Assembly (NCBI RefSeq): GCF_025833875.1
Contig: NZ_JAOYOD010000001.1
Span: forward strand, 2,728,001-2,792,000
DNA: 64,000 bases
Origin: Reichenbachiella ulvae
GTDB lineage: Bacteria > Bacteroidota > Bacteroidia > Cytophagales > Cyclobacteriaceae
Direction: 5' to 3'
Shown here: positions 17,276-26,273 of the stretch, piece by piece
How positions within the stretch are numbered: the first letter of the stretch is position 1
How the letters are laid out: the number at the start of each line of letters is the position of its first letter
Position numbers and translations under genes: made by a program
The notes under the pieces: generated by a model
Told to the model about the DNA's origin: nothing
What the model saw: the letters and a program-made list of their open reading frames with translations, nothing else
Databases searched by the model: none

Positions 17276-17761
17276 TCAGGCCTTAAACAACTCCCTCACC
17301 CTACTCAAGTCCTCTCCCATTTCGAAGAAATAGTTCAGTTGCCAGCGCTGGGTGCCTATGGCCTGAGGATTGGTCGCTGTATCCCATACGGGATAGACTC
17401 TAAATCCACGTTTGCCCTCCCTGCGAGGGGTCGACACCAGACCTTTAGCGATCAACACCGACTTAGGAAAAACAAACTGCCCCAATCGATCTCCAGACCG
17501 AACGGTTATGATATAATAGTCAAAGTCATCCGCTTCGTGGAATGGCTCGATCGGCCCAGGAGCAGGACGCTTCCAAAAGGTCACAAACTGACCTGGCTTC
17601 TTAGGTGTCTCCTTTGCACTTCGGCTAATGATCTTCTTACCATTCAGCTGATAACGGCAAGCCTCATAGTCCTGACTTTCGGTCTCTGCCTGATAGTTTG
17701 TCACCTCCATCCGCAGTGGGGCGTAGACTTTCTCTTTTATTAAACCCAGGTCTTCATTCAT
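17276..17761 (-). CDS. MepB family protein
   Basis: 161 residues. Segments EACRYQLNGKKIISRSAKETPKKPGQFVTFWKR, FDYYIITVRSGDRLGQFVFPKSVLIAKGLVS and KRGFRVYPVWD match the MepB family, first named from the staphylococcal mepRAB locus but widespread as a single gene. There is no signal peptide or membrane segment. The fold and function are uncharacterised, possibly restriction-endonuclease-like. No efflux pump or MarR gene is beside it here. Confidence 0.85.
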   Translation of the reverse strand: MNEDLGLIKEKVYAPLRMEVTNYQAETESQDYEACRYQLNGKKIISRSAKETPKKPGQFVTFWKRPAPGPIEPFHEADDFDYYIITVRSGDRLGQFVFPKSVLIAKGLVSTPRREGKRGFRVYPVWDTATNPQAIGTQRWQLNYFFEMGEDLSRVRELFKA

Positions 17762-18173
17762 TACTCGTATTTAATCTGTTGATATCTACTAGCCATTGAA
17801 TCATCGCAACATTAGACAGCATCATTTCTTCGCTCAATATTAGCGGTATTTCTATAAGCGATGGCAAATGAAAAAAATCGGCAGCAAGCCATCGCATGGT
17901 GTAGCAAGCTTCACGCAGATTGCAGGAAGCAATTTAGGATGTAGCAAGTCTCCTGCAAATTGCAGGAAGCCTGCTATGATAAATCGGCCCGTGCAATTTG
18001 TAGGGCCCTTGCTACGGCATGAAATCCTTCGCCACAAATTGCAGCGGCCTTGCTAGAACATGTAATCCGTTGCTGCCATTTGCGGCGGGGTTGCTAGGGG
18101 GTGTCAAGAGTGCTTCAGTTGTGGTTTCGCCTCTTCAGAGCATATAGGGAAGATTAGAGTTGTGGAAGTAGGT
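17762..18173. other. 412-bp gene-free gap holding a 20-bp repeat array
   Basis: No credible ORF. The left part contains the promoter side of mepB; most of the rest is the repeat array described separately. Short open frames across the array (for example 17868-18056) follow from its composition and do not look coding. Confidence 0.7.
17881..18100. repeat. degenerate 20-bp-period (40-bp palindromic) tandem array
   Basis: About eleven 20-bp units run in register without insertions or deletions. Pairs of units make 40-bp blocks (clearest at 17901-17940 and 17941-17980), each an imperfect palindrome centred on a GCAAATTGC-like core with arms TAGCAAG...CTTGCTA, so each block could fold as a REP-like hairpin. 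Later blocks (17981-18100) are more diverged. Twenty is not a multiple of three, which argues against a coding origin. Confidence 0.75.
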
Positions 18174-18758
18174 TCACTTCAACATCAGCCAATACCTTAG
18201 CTCTAGTTCACGCTTTCTTTCCAGTCGCAGTAGTAATAGACTTTCATCTTGCATTAGCGATTCGGTGTAGCAGTCAGCAATCAATTGTGATCTAAACTCA
18301 CAATTCAATGCTTTGAAACGAATGAAATCTCGAAGCAAGTTTTGCATATCTAAGCTATCTGTCCAATAGTGTTCTATCCCTATACTCGCGAAATTACATT
18401 CTGAGTTATAGTTTAAATCAAACACCTCTCGTCCCTGATTATACCCAAGAATATCAAAGTCATAACCACAAAAGAGCACATCATCAGAAGGCCTAAAATT
18501 CAAAGTAGCAAAGGCTCCATTGATCTGCTCTCTGGATTCTGTAAAAAAATACATATTGGATTCATAGCAGAATACCGGCCCTATCCCCTCATTCGGCAAC
18601 TCCTCTTCAAAAAATCCCTTGTGAAGAAAAACCAGAGAGTCTGAAGACAGAAAAAGACTATCCAGATTCAATTGAGCCGAGACATAATACCGACCTAAGG
18701 ATAAGAGAAGAATTAAGAGATGAATCACTTTGACCGATAAATATTTATTTTTCTTCAT
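18174..18758 (-). CDS. hypothetical secreted protein (194 aa)
   Basis: Signal peptide (residues 8-28, cleavage after YVSA) and a mature part containing several Cys (VFCYESN, DVLFCGYDF, SECNFASIG, ALNCEFRS, ADCYTES) suggestive of disulfides in the periplasm or outside. I recognise no family. Its start overlaps the end of the upstream membrane-protein gene by 14 bp, so the two form an operon and may act together. Confidence 0.6.
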   Translation of the reverse strand: MKKNKYLSVKVIHLLILLLSLGRYYVSAQLNLDSLFLSSDSLVFLHKGFFEEELPNEGIGPVFCYESNMYFFTESREQINGAFATLNFRPSDDVLFCGYDFDILGYNQGREVFDLNYNSECNFASIGIEHYWTDSLDMQNLLRDFIRFKALNCEFRSQLIADCYTESLMQDESLLLLRLERKRELELRYWLMLK

Positions 18759-19356
18759 TCACTTCCACTTTTTCAATTACGGCTAATTGATTCAGTTTTG
18801 TTAAAAGCTCTTCCCTCTTTTTGGATTCTCCTAGTAATATTCTTTGACCACCCGAGATGAGAAATGCGCGGTAAAGTTCATACCTTATGACACTCGATGA
18901 ACCCCTGGAGCTAACCCTTTGACTGACTTGAGTCGAACTTAATTCTAATTTCTCAACCCTATCAAAACTTTCAACTTCCTTAGAGAAGGTAGACATGTTA
19001 CTTACTGTTCTTTTTCTGATATCAAGTTTTCTTTGAACCGGCCGAAAAACAAGAATCAATGAGAGGGAAACCACTATAACTACCAACCCAACTACCCAAT
19101 TGGATGTCAAGGTAAACAATCCAACAGCCAAACATGCATACCCAACATATCTCAGCTGGGGCAATTCGTCTTCATCAGTAGGAAATATTAGCTTGCTCAC
19201 TGCAGTATCTACTGATTGTTTGGGTTCTCGCGCCTCATTACCAAGCAATTCGCGTGCTGCCTCTAAGGCTTGATCAGAATATTGTCCTGAGTTATCAAGA
19301 ATTTGCTGTAGTTCTGCGTTTGACTTGTTCTTAAACTTCTCTAAAAAAATATTCAT
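18745..19356 (-). CDS. hypothetical membrane protein (203 aa)
   Basis: An N-terminal charged region (LEKFKNKSNAELQQILDNSGQYSDQALEAARELLG) looks like the short amphipathic helix repeat seen in some Bacteroidetes membrane proteins. Two adjacent membrane helices follow at about 66-105, then a soluble C-terminal domain with beta character. No catalytic motif. It overlaps the secreted protein gene downstream by 14 bp. Function unknown. Confidence 0.6.
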   Translation of the reverse strand: MNIFLEKFKNKSNAELQQILDNSGQYSDQALEAARELLGNEAREPKQSVDTAVSKLIFPTDEDELPQLRYVGYACLAVGLFTLTSNWVVGLVVIVVSLSLILVFRPVQRKLDIRKRTVSNMSTFSKEVESFDRVEKLELSSTQVSQRVSSRGSSSVIRYELYRAFLISGGQRILLGESKKREELLTKLNQLAVIEKVEVNEEK

Positions 19357-19426
19357 TAGGCTAGTATTACATCAATCTATATGCTGACTTCAAGATAAAG
19401 AAAACCTTCAATTCTTTAAATCTAAT

Positions 19427-19553
19427 TTACCCCTTCCGCCTTCGGCACCTTCCCGAGGGAAGGATTGAGCAGATACATTTGCAGCTTAAAATCCATGCAG
19501 CAAATCCAATCCGCAGTAATCCCCTCCTCGGAGGGGACATAGGGGTGGGTTCA
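19427..19553. repeat. Bacteroidetes-type inverted-repeat element remnant
   Basis: Contains two compact hairpins, one around CCTTCCCGAGGGAAGG (19448-19463) and one around CCCCTCCTCGGAGGGG (19520-19535), joined by about 55 bp and ending with the phrase ATAGGGGTGGGTT that I recall from dispersed intergenic elements in Bacteroidetes genomes. The right end abuts the topB stop codon. No coding capacity is left. Confidence 0.5.
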
Positions 19554-21848
19554 CCTCGATATGATCTCCAAAACCAATTCCTTGGTCAGCTTCTGGCCAT
19601 TGGCCTGGGCCTTGATCTGATCGAAGGGAAACTTGAAATCACAGCCTTCCTTCCAGCGCGAACAGCCATAGGCCGTCTTGCCACGGATCAACTCGCCCTC
19701 TTTGCATTTGGGGCAATTCGGCATATCAGAGGCTTTCTTCTTCGGCTTGGATTTACTCTCAAACTCCACGACACAATCGCCGTTCAATTTGACGATTCCC
19801 TCCCCTTTCTCACCATTGATCATGAAGCCTTTGATCTTGGTAGTCGCTCCTTTCTCGACCAGTCGCAGCAACTGCTTTTCGGTCAGCTTCTTCTCCAGGA
19901 TCACAAAAGGCATACGAAAATCACATCCTGCCTTCCAGTCGCTACAGCCATAAAACTCCTTGCCTTTGAGGATTCGGCCCTTTTGACATTTGGGACAGGC
20001 ATGACCGATCAGAGTTTTGCTTGTTGCCGCTGCTTTTTTAGGCTTAGGAGCACCTCCCAAGGATAGTCTGGGCTTGCCCGTCTCACTGCGCACCTCATAC
20101 ACCAGATCATCCACCATCTTTTTCATGTTGTGAATGAACTGCCCAGCACCAAATTCGCCATCTTCGATCTCCTTGAGTTTCTTCTCCCAGTGTCCGGTAA
20201 GCTCGGCTGATTTCAGCAGTTGATTTTCGATCGTACCGATCAACTGAATCCCCATGTCTGTGGGTATGATATTCTTTTTTTGACGGACTGCATACTTGCG
20301 CTTGAACAAAGTCTCGATGATGTTCGCACGAGTAGAAGGACGACCGATACCATTCGCTTTCATCAAATCGCGCAGCTCTTCGTCCTCCACATTCTTGCCA
20401 GCAGTCTCCATGGCACGCAGTAGGGTCGCCTCGGTGTAGTTCTTGGGTGGCTTGGTTGTTTTCTCCGTAAAGGACGGCTCGTGCGGCCCCTGCTCCCCTA
20501 TCTCAAATGAAGGCAGAATGCTTTCTTCCTCCTCTTTATTTTCCTCATCGTCCTTTTTCTTCTTCTCCTTTGGGAAAAGCACACGCCAACCTTCTTTCAG
20601 TATTTCCTTTCCATTCGCATGAAACTTTACCCCCTCTACTTCTGCACTGACTTGCGTCTTGGCCACTTCACAGTCGGGATAGAAAACCGCCAAAAACCGT
20701 CTGGCAATGGCGTCATACACACGCTGCTCGTCTGGACTGAGGTGCTGCTCCTCACCTGTAGGGATGATAGCATGGTGATCCGTCACCTTGTTGTCATTAA
20801 AGACCTTTTTGGATTTTGGAATTTTACCTGCCAGTATACTCACTGTATATTTTGAATAGGTCCCCATGCCCTTGAGAATACCCGGTACTTTGGGATACAT
20901 ATCATTAGGGAGGAAAGTCGTATCCACACGAGGATAGGTCACTACTTTTCGTTCGTACAGCCCCTGCACCAACTTGAGCGTGGACTCTGCCGTGAAGCCA
21001 AATTTATTGTTGCAATGCACCTGTAGAGCCGTCAGGTCAAAGAGCTTGGGCGCATATTCCTTTCCCTCCTTTTTCTGGACATCAGTGATCAGCAGATCTT
21101 TGTCTAACACCTGATTCAGAAGCTTTTCGCCATCCTCCTTCTTCAAGAATTTTCCTTCCGAACTATTGAATTTGGTATCCCGATAGATCGTCTGCAATTC
21201 CCAATAGGGCTGAGGTTGGAAGTTGACGATCTCCAAATGGCGATTGACCAGCATGGCTAAGGTTGGCGTCTGCACCCGACCGATGGACAGCACTTGCTTA
21301 GATGCGCCGTACTTCAGCGTATAGAGCCGCGTCGCGTTCATCCCGAGCAACCAGTCACCAATCGCCCGCGAGCTACCGGCATAGTACAGATTATCAAATT
21401 CTTCTGCAGGTTTTAGGGAATCAAAACCTGCCTTGATCGCCTCGGTAGTCAGTGAAGATATCCAAAGCCGCTTGACTTCACCTTGATAGTTGGCTTGTTT
21501 CAAGACCCATCGTTGGATTAGTTCTCCCTCTTGCCCGGCATCCCCGCAGTTGATCACCAGCGAGGCATTCTCAAAGAGCTTTTCTATGATGGCATATTGC
21601 TTTTGCACACCCGCATCGTCCATCACCTTCGTCTCGAATCGCTCCGGCAGCATAGGTAGGGTATTGAAGTCCCAGTATTTCCAGTGAGGCTTGTAATCTT
21701 CGGGAGGGTAAAGCGTGCAAAAATGCCCAAATGTCCAGGTCACCTGATAGCCATTGCCCTCATAGTAGCCATCCTTTCGATCCGTCGCACCGATGACCTG
21801 GGCGATCTCCTTGGCTACACTGGGTTTCTCTGCAATACAAACTTTCAT
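19551..21848 (-). CDS. topB: DNA topoisomerase III
   Basis: Type IA topoisomerase of 765 residues from the ATG at 21848 (a TTG two codons upstream is less likely). The Toprim domain carries CIAEKPSVAKEIA and CGDAGQEGELI (the D-x-x-x-E-G-E metal-binding variant usual in Bacteroidetes). The DNA-nicking tyrosine is Tyr305 in VVTYPRVDT, preceded by SIGRVQTPTLAMLV. The C-terminus has two CPKC...GCxxW...GCDFxxPF units (about 640-680 and 725-755), each followed by a small alpha/beta topo C-terminal repeat. Likely role: decatenation and recombination-intermediate resolution. No plasmid or conjugation genes surround it. Confidence 0.95.
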   Translation of the reverse strand: MKVCIAEKPSVAKEIAQVIGATDRKDGYYEGNGYQVTWTFGHFCTLYPPEDYKPHWKYWDFNTLPMLPERFETKVMDDAGVQKQYAIIEKLFENASLVINCGDAGQEGELIQRWVLKQANYQGEVKRLWISSLTTEAIKAGFDSLKPAEEFDNLYYAGSSRAIGDWLLGMNATRLYTLKYGASKQVLSIGRVQTPTLAMLVNRHLEIVNFQPQPYWELQTIYRDTKFNSSEGKFLKKEDGEKLLNQVLDKDLLITDVQKKEGKEYAPKLFDLTALQVHCNNKFGFTAESTLKLVQGLYERKVVTYPRVDTTFLPNDMYPKVPGILKGMGTYSKYTVSILAGKIPKSKKVFNDNKVTDHHAIIPTGEEQHLSPDEQRVYDAIARRFLAVFYPDCEVAKTQVSAEVEGVKFHANGKEILKEGWRVLFPKEKKKKDDEENKEEEESILPSFEIGEQGPHEPSFTEKTTKPPKNYTEATLLRAMETAGKNVEDEELRDLMKANGIGRPSTRANIIETLFKRKYAVRQKKNIIPTDMGIQLIGTIENQLLKSAELTGHWEKKLKEIEDGEFGAGQFIHNMKKMVDDLVYEVRSETGKPRLSLGGAPKPKKAAATSKTLIGHACPKCQKGRILKGKEFYGCSDWKAGCDFRMPFVILEKKLTEKQLLRLVEKGATTKIKGFMINGEKGEGIVKLNGDCVVEFESKSKPKKKASDMPNCPKCKEGELIRGKTAYGCSRWKEGCDFKFPFDQIKAQANGQKLTKELVLEIISR

Positions 21849-21887
21849 AGGCAATCAGGCAATTTACGAATGAATAAAATCAACCGA

Positions 21888-22367
21888 TCATCCACAACAT
21901 TTCTTATACTTTTTTCCACTTCCACAGGGACAGGGATCGTTGCGCGAAACCTTCTTTACCAATGGCACCTCCTGTGGATTGATCTGCCCATCGACATAGT
22001 ACCATTTTCCGTTTTCTTTGATGAAATTAGATCGCTCGTGATGAATATGCTTCTGACCTTTCACATCCTCAAAATAAGCCTTGAACTCCACGATCCCTCG
22101 GTCATCGTTGATGCGACCATGCTCCACACTCACGATCTCAAGCTGGGTCCATTGATTCTCTCGCCCCCAGTTCTCCAGGTCCTCCTTGTTGTATTTGCTT
22201 CGCGTGCGACTGTGAGTGGTAGCCATCAGGTATTCGCCATCGACGCATGTATAGGCGCTATATCGCGATCTCATTAGAGCCAACGCAGTAGGCGCAGACT
22301 GCTCCGCAATCACAGACTCACAGCATTCTTCATAGCTTTTACCAGAACAACAAGGGCATTTTTGCAT
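21888..22367 (-). CDS. YchJ family protein with terminal SEC-C zinc motifs
   Basis: About 159 residues from the ATG at 22367 (MQKCPCCSG). A degenerate SEC-C-like motif sits at the N-terminus ([13 protein letters not shown]), then the YchJ-type NTF2-like core ([35 protein letters not shown]), and a full SEC-C motif at the C-terminus ([17 protein letters not shown]). SEC-C binds zinc and often contacts protein partners such as SecB or ribosomes. It is the last leftward gene before the pigment operon end. Function is not established for this family. Confidence 0.9.
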   Translation of the reverse strand: MQKCPCCSGKSYEECCESVIAEQSAPTALALMRSRYSAYTCVDGEYLMATTHSRTRSKYNKEDLENWGRENQWTQLEIVSVEHGRINDDRGIVEFKAYFEDVKGQKHIHHERSNFIKENGKWYYVDGQINPQEVPLVKKVSRNDPCPCGSGKKYKKCCG

Positions 22368-22437
22368 GGTTTCCTTTTTGATGGATCGCAAAGATATCCC
22401 ATGTTCCTAAAGCAGAAAGAGAAATCTTATGTAATGA

Positions 22438-23589
22438 TCAGCCCTTCTTAAATGGCTTTAAAATCAAATAGGTGATCAAAGTTCCAAGACCTCCTGCGAG
22501 GACAGAAAACAAAACTGAACCAATCACATATTGAACCAATTGCTCGTAGATCGAATCCATATTGAGGTGCTTAAAATCCTCAAACCTGACTGGGTCAGCG
22601 ACAAAGGGGGCTCCACATAGGAAACTAACAAATATGATAATCGGCACCATGGGGGGAATGCTGATATTGGAAAAGAACAGCACGATAATTCGGTTCAACT
22701 TGAAAACACTGGCAATCCCAAATGCCACCAACATCTGAAAACCCCAAACCGGAAAGATGCCAAAAAACAATCCTAACCCCACAGAAAAGGCCATCTTGCC
22801 GGGACTGTCCTTGTGTTTCTTAAACTCTTCTTTGATTTTCTTTCGTGAGTTCTTGACCGAAAAGCGCATGATCATCAGTCTTGGCAAAAAGAAAATCAAA
22901 GCCAAAAAGACCAAAAAGGTATTGAGCACAGAGATTCTAGCAAAATCCCGCACCATTCTAAAATGCGTGATGCGATCCTCTTCATATTTCACACTGACAG
23001 GCACCGGCACAAACTGTACATTGGACCATGCCAGGCGAACAATCACTTCTATCTCAAATTCAAATTTGGAAGTGATCCATTTCTTTTTGCTGATTGGCTC
23101 TAGAGGGTAAGCTCGGTAGCCTGTCTGGGTATCAGGTAAGGAGATCCCTGTTTCCGCCCAAAACCAAAAGTTAGAGAATTTGTTTCCGAAGCTACTCTTG
23201 CTGGGCACATCTGCCTGAGCCATATTTCTAGATCCCATGATCACTGCACCGGGATTCTCGCCAATGGCCTTCAGTAACTTAGGTAGATCATCCGGATCGT
23301 GCTGCCCATCCGAATCTATGGTGATGGCATAGTCATATCCCAGTTCGATCGCTCGATCAAAGCCATTTCTTAACGCCACTCCTTTGCCCTGATTCACCTC
23401 ATGGGTCAAGATTTCGAACTCAGGAAATTCTTTTAATATCTCAGGCGTATCATCCGTAGCGCCATCGTTGATCACGATGACATTATCGGTGTACATACTC
23501 AGCTTTTCGAGCACCGGTCGGATCTTCGGACCATTGTTGTAGGTAGGAACTAAAACGCAATATGTCAGCGTATCTACCTCAGGCTGCAT
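22438..23589 (-). CDS. glycosyltransferase family 2 fused to DUF2062
   Basis: 383 residues: an N-terminal GT-A domain (about 8-225) with VLVPTYNNG, VIVINDGATDD, KGVALRNGFD, the metal-binding DSDGQHDPDD and TGYRAYPLE; then membrane helices and a DUF2062 domain (about 260-383, SVGLGLFFGIFPVWGFQML). The dolichol-phosphate-mannose-synthase-like catalytic part suggests transfer of a sugar to a lipid or to the polyene. It is the last gene of the pigment operon and overlaps the preceding dehydratase by 11 bp. This fusion recurs in aryl-polyene and flexirubin loci of Bacteroidetes. Confidence 0.88.
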   Translation of the reverse strand: MQPEVDTLTYCVLVPTYNNGPKIRPVLEKLSMYTDNVIVINDGATDDTPEILKEFPEFEILTHEVNQGKGVALRNGFDRAIELGYDYAITIDSDGQHDPDDLPKLLKAIGENPGAVIMGSRNMAQADVPSKSSFGNKFSNFWFWAETGISLPDTQTGYRAYPLEPISKKKWITSKFEFEIEVIVRLAWSNVQFVPVPVSVKYEEDRITHFRMVRDFARISVLNTFLVFLALIFFLPRLMIMRFSVKNSRKKIKEEFKKHKDSPGKMAFSVGLGLFFGIFPVWGFQMLVAFGIASVFKLNRIIVLFFSNISIPPMVPIIIFVSFLCGAPFVADPVRFEDFKHLNMDSIYEQLVQYVIGSVLFSVLAGGLGTLITYLILKPFKKG

Positions 23590-23959
23590 CGAAGGTCGCT
23601 TGCTGTTTGAACATGATATCCTCGCCTTCTTTTGCTTTAAGACTTGCCTTCACTTTTAGCCCCTCTTCCGATTCTGCACAGTTGAAACTCAAGACCAGCT
23701 CAGGAGTAGCAGTAGGATCGATCATTCGGAGAAACTTCACATTGGCGGCTTTTTGCAGCTTCACTTTCTTACCAGTAGCTTTTTCTATGGCTCGTCTTAA
23801 AATCTCCATAGTCACCACACCCGGTAAAACCGGCTGCTGAGGAAAGTGTCCTTTGAAAACTTCATGGGCTGAATCGATAGTCAGAGCAATCTCATACTGC
23901 CCTTCCGACTCCACCAACTCTCCAAAGGATATTAGCTTTTCAAAATTTTCTTTATTCAT
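23579..23959 (-). CDS. hotdog-fold 3-hydroxyacyl-ACP dehydratase (FabZ-like)
   Basis: 126-residue single hotdog domain with HEVFKGHFPQQPVLPGVVTMEIL, the FabA/FabZ H-F-P-x-x-P-V-x-P-G-V catalytic motif including the active His and the central helix, though the usual catalytic Asp/Glu in the helix appears as Glu in TMEILRRA. Likely removes water after each ketoreduction during polyene growth, possibly as half of a heterodimer with the second dehydratase (29790-30221), as described for ApeI/ApeP. Coupled to the GT2 gene by an 11-bp overlap. Confidence 0.8.
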   Translation of the reverse strand: MNKENFEKLISFGELVESEGQYEIALTIDSAHEVFKGHFPQQPVLPGVVTMEILRRAIEKATGKKVKLQKAANVKFLRMIDPTATPELVLSFNCAESEEGLKVKASLKAKEGEDIMFKQQATFDAA

Positions 23960-23967
23960 GGCGATAA

Positions 23968-24588
23968 TTATTCGGTAAAAACGGTTGCATCTGTCAGCGT
24001 ATTCAGCTGATGATTCGAAAATTGAATCCGTCGAAAATCCGTTTCTGTCTCAAAGAAAACCAATTCTTTCAAGAGGAGCGACTCTTCATCAAACTTCAGA
24101 CTTACTTTTTCGAACATGCGTTTCATGGTCTTCTTCGTTGGTAGCAGGTCTACCTCCACTACTCCATTAGCAAACCCAATATTCACATCAAAATCTCCAC
24201 TCTGCAAAATCGAACCATCCATGGTAGTAAGCAAGAACCTTTTAAAACCTGCAATCTGCGGGCTATTGAGTGGAATGTTCTTTTTCTTTCCACCTTCCAT
24301 TTTATAGGCTTCATCACTTTTGATCACAAAAGCATAAGCTTCAGGTGACTTTTGATCCCACTTCATCACTCCAGGTTTCATGAAGTAAAATTGACCACTA
24401 GCTTCCATGGTTTCATCTAGAAATGAAAACTCCTGTTCCTGATCAAAATCACTCACTATTGATGTCGTCTTCGCATTGAAAGCTTCCAATCGAGAAAGAA
24501 ACTTCTCTACTCTATCCTGCGCTTCAACCTCTACTGTCAGGCAAATGATTGCCAACCCAAGCATCAAGCTGTATATCCTCTTTTTCAT
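23968..24588 (-). CDS. LolA-like periplasmic lipoprotein/lipid carrier
   Basis: 206 residues from the ATG at 24588 (MKKRIYS), with signal peptide (cleavage after VEA). Mature sequence DFDQEQEFSFLDETMEASGQFYFMKPGVMKWDQKSPEAYAFVIKSDEAYKM has the LolA/LppX beta-sheet pattern (F-x-Q-x-x-x, G-x-F-x-x-x-x-P-x-x-x-R/K-W). In aryl-polyene loci a LolA-like protein is thought to shuttle the lipidic pigment across the periplasm. The longer frame to 24648 would bury the signal peptide behind 20 residues, so it is rejected. Confidence 0.85.
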   Translation of the reverse strand: MKKRIYSLMLGLAIICLTVEVEAQDRVEKFLSRLEAFNAKTTSIVSDFDQEQEFSFLDETMEASGQFYFMKPGVMKWDQKSPEAYAFVIKSDEAYKMEGGKKKNIPLNSPQIAGFKRFLLTTMDGSILQSGDFDVNIGFANGVVEVDLLPTKKTMKRMFEKVSLKFDEESLLLKELVFFETETDFRRIQFSNHQLNTLTDATVFTE

Positions 24589-24598
24589 ATTCGTTCTG

Positions 24599-25342
24599 TT
24601 ATTGAGACAAAACACCAAATTCCATACCTCTTTTTCGAATTCCATCAATCAACTCTGGCAAAGCCTCACAAGTACTCTTGACTCGCTCGTGCATCAGCAC
24701 GATATCCCCGGGTTTCGTTTGAGTAATCACCTTTTGCACCTTCAAAGAATCAAAATCATAAGCTGTATCATAGGTACGTAGCGACCAACCAATCATTTGC
24801 AGCCCGCGCTTCTTGATCACCTGAGCGACATTCGGGTTGGTGACACCAAATGGAGGTCTAAAATAGACTTCCTCCTTTCCACTCAAGTCAGTTAGTAGAT
24901 TTTGTGCCCGCATAATATCTTTATCCAGGGCTGACCCAAACTTAAATCCAAATGCCGGTTCGTGCAGATAGGTGTGCCCACCTACCATATGTCCTTCTGC
25001 GATGATTCTTTTGACTAACTCGGGATGAGCCTCTACATTTTTACCGATCAGGAAAAACATGGCCTTGACTTGTTTCTCTTTTAGGATGTCTAAAGTCAAG
25101 GGAGTGAGCTCTGGGTGCGGCCCATCATCAAAGGTCAACATGACCCGATCACTAGCCACATGATTTTGTGCCTTCACAAAAAAATTGACCCCTGGCATCA
25201 TAGACATGGCGAACAAAAACAGGGAATAAACGAAAATCAAGATGAATGGCGAGGCATAGGAGCTCATTCCTCTGGCCACCATGATCCAAAGTCCTAATTC
25301 AAGAAGTAAAAAAATGATTAAGCTCCAATGAAATTTAGACAC
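24599..25342 (-). CDS. membrane-anchored polysaccharide deacetylase
   Basis: 247 residues with two N-terminal hydrophobic segments (5-23, 29-48) and a NodB-type carbohydrate esterase family 4 domain (about 66-245): TFDDGPHPELT (metal Asp), HTYLH (the H-x-x-x-H metal ligands), RPPFGVTNPNV and IVLMHE. All catalytic residues for Zn-dependent N- or O-deacetylation are visible. The start is a GTG at 25342, overlapping the CLF gene by 8 bp. Its role in a pigment locus is unclear; it may act on the sugar or acyl part of the final lipid. Confidence 0.87.
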   Translation of the reverse strand: MSKFHWSLIIFLLLELGLWIMVARGMSSYASPFILIFVYSLFLFAMSMMPGVNFFVKAQNHVASDRVMLTFDDGPHPELTPLTLDILKEKQVKAMFFLIGKNVEAHPELVKRIIAEGHMVGGHTYLHEPAFGFKFGSALDKDIMRAQNLLTDLSGKEEVYFRPPFGVTNPNVAQVIKKRGLQMIGWSLRTYDTAYDFDSLKVQKVITQTKPGDIVLMHERVKSTCEALPELIDGIRKRGMEFGVLSQ

Positions 25343-26273
25343 GTCTGAGAAGGGTCAGTCCAGTATATTGCGCATTGCTCAAGTTGATCACTACTGAGAA
25401 ATCACCTGCTTTCCCCTCATTCTTCAACTTGTCGTAGGCAAGGTGAAATCCAAATGCCGAACTACTAAAGTATCGGCCTATCCATTGCGTATATAGCTGA
25501 TGATTGATATCCAGATCTGCTTCTTGTACCTCGTTCAAGCCTACAAAATTACCAATACTGTCATCGACACGCAGGTCATGCGCCTGTAGCAAGGCCTCCA
25601 GCTCTACTTCAATCTTCGAAGTAGAAACAATCTTTACATCAGCTACTTCGATTCCTGCATCGGACTCATCCTTCAGCACGAAGAAACTACAACCTTCAGC
25701 CAGTTCGTTTCGCATGTCTTCAGGCCAATCTACCGCTTTAGCCAGCTCGTCTAGCACATCTATTTTTTCGTCTACTCCGCCTAGCATTACTGCCTGATCA
25801 CCTTCTTTGATTCGAAGCATAGCGTCCATCAGTGCATATTCGAAGGACAGTCCCTTCTGCACGTGTGTCATATTGTAGCGCTGGTTCTTCAGTTGCAATG
25901 CAATCTGACCAGAGACTGAGTTGTGGCCCGATTGGATGAAAGACAGTGGAGGAATCAAACTCCCCTCCTCGGCAAGAATTGAGGATTTCAAAAACTTTTC
26001 AGTATCCATCAAACAGCCCAATCCAGAACCTACGATGATCGCTCCCAAATCTTCCACTCCAGCCTGCTGCATGCATGCCTGACTGGAAGCCAAAGACATT
26101 TTCATCATTTTAGAAGCCCTTCTGATCATAGCTGGAGGGATAAAGTCCTTGTAATTGGGTTCTAGAAGTGCCAAATCATTGGCCTTCCCAATTTTCAGCT
26201 CATATAAATTTTCGTTGAGAAAACTTGGCTGACAGGTGATCGATACCGCGGATTGGATGAATACTTTTCTCAT
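25335..26273 (-). CDS. ketosynthase chain-length-factor-like protein (no active Cys)
   Basis: 312 residues, thiolase fold, shorter than a full KS (about 400). The nucleophile elbow reads NMTHVQKGLSFEYALMDAM, so the catalytic Cys position is Gln139, as in chain-length factors of type II polyketide synthases. The C-terminal catalytic His motifs are also absent. It directly follows a complete KS (ATGA overlap), which argues that the two make a KS-CLF heterodimer like ApeO/ApeC in the E. coli aryl-polyene system, setting polyene length. Confidence in the CLF idea is good; the exact alignment is by eye. Confidence 0.78.
   Translation of the reverse strand: MRKVFIQSAVSITCQPSFLNENLYELKIGKANDLALLEPNYKDFIPPAMIRRASKMMKMSLASSQACMQQAGVEDLGAIIVGSGLGCLMDTEKFLKSSILAEEGSLIPPLSFIQSGHNSVSGQIALQLKNQRYNMTHVQKGLSFEYALMDAMLRIKEGDQAVMLGGVDEKIDVLDELAKAVDWPEDMRNELAEGCSFFVLKDESDAGIEVADVKIVSTSKIEVELEALLQAHDLRVDDSIGNFVGLNEVQEADLDINHQLYTQWIGRYFSSSAFGFHLAYDKLKNEGKAGDFSVVINLSNAQYTGLTLLRRV

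Noticed and set aside
17852..18056. Short ORFs across the 20-bp array
   Set aside because: Period 20 rules out a repeated peptide and the frames show no protein-like composition.
17881..18100. CRISPR array
   Set aside because: Units are contiguous and degenerate with no conserved repeat/unique spacer alternation, and no cas genes are nearby.
19479..20066. 195-aa plus-strand ORF opposite topB
   Set aside because: It lies antisense to the conserved zinc-finger repeats of topB; its apparent repeats mirror them.
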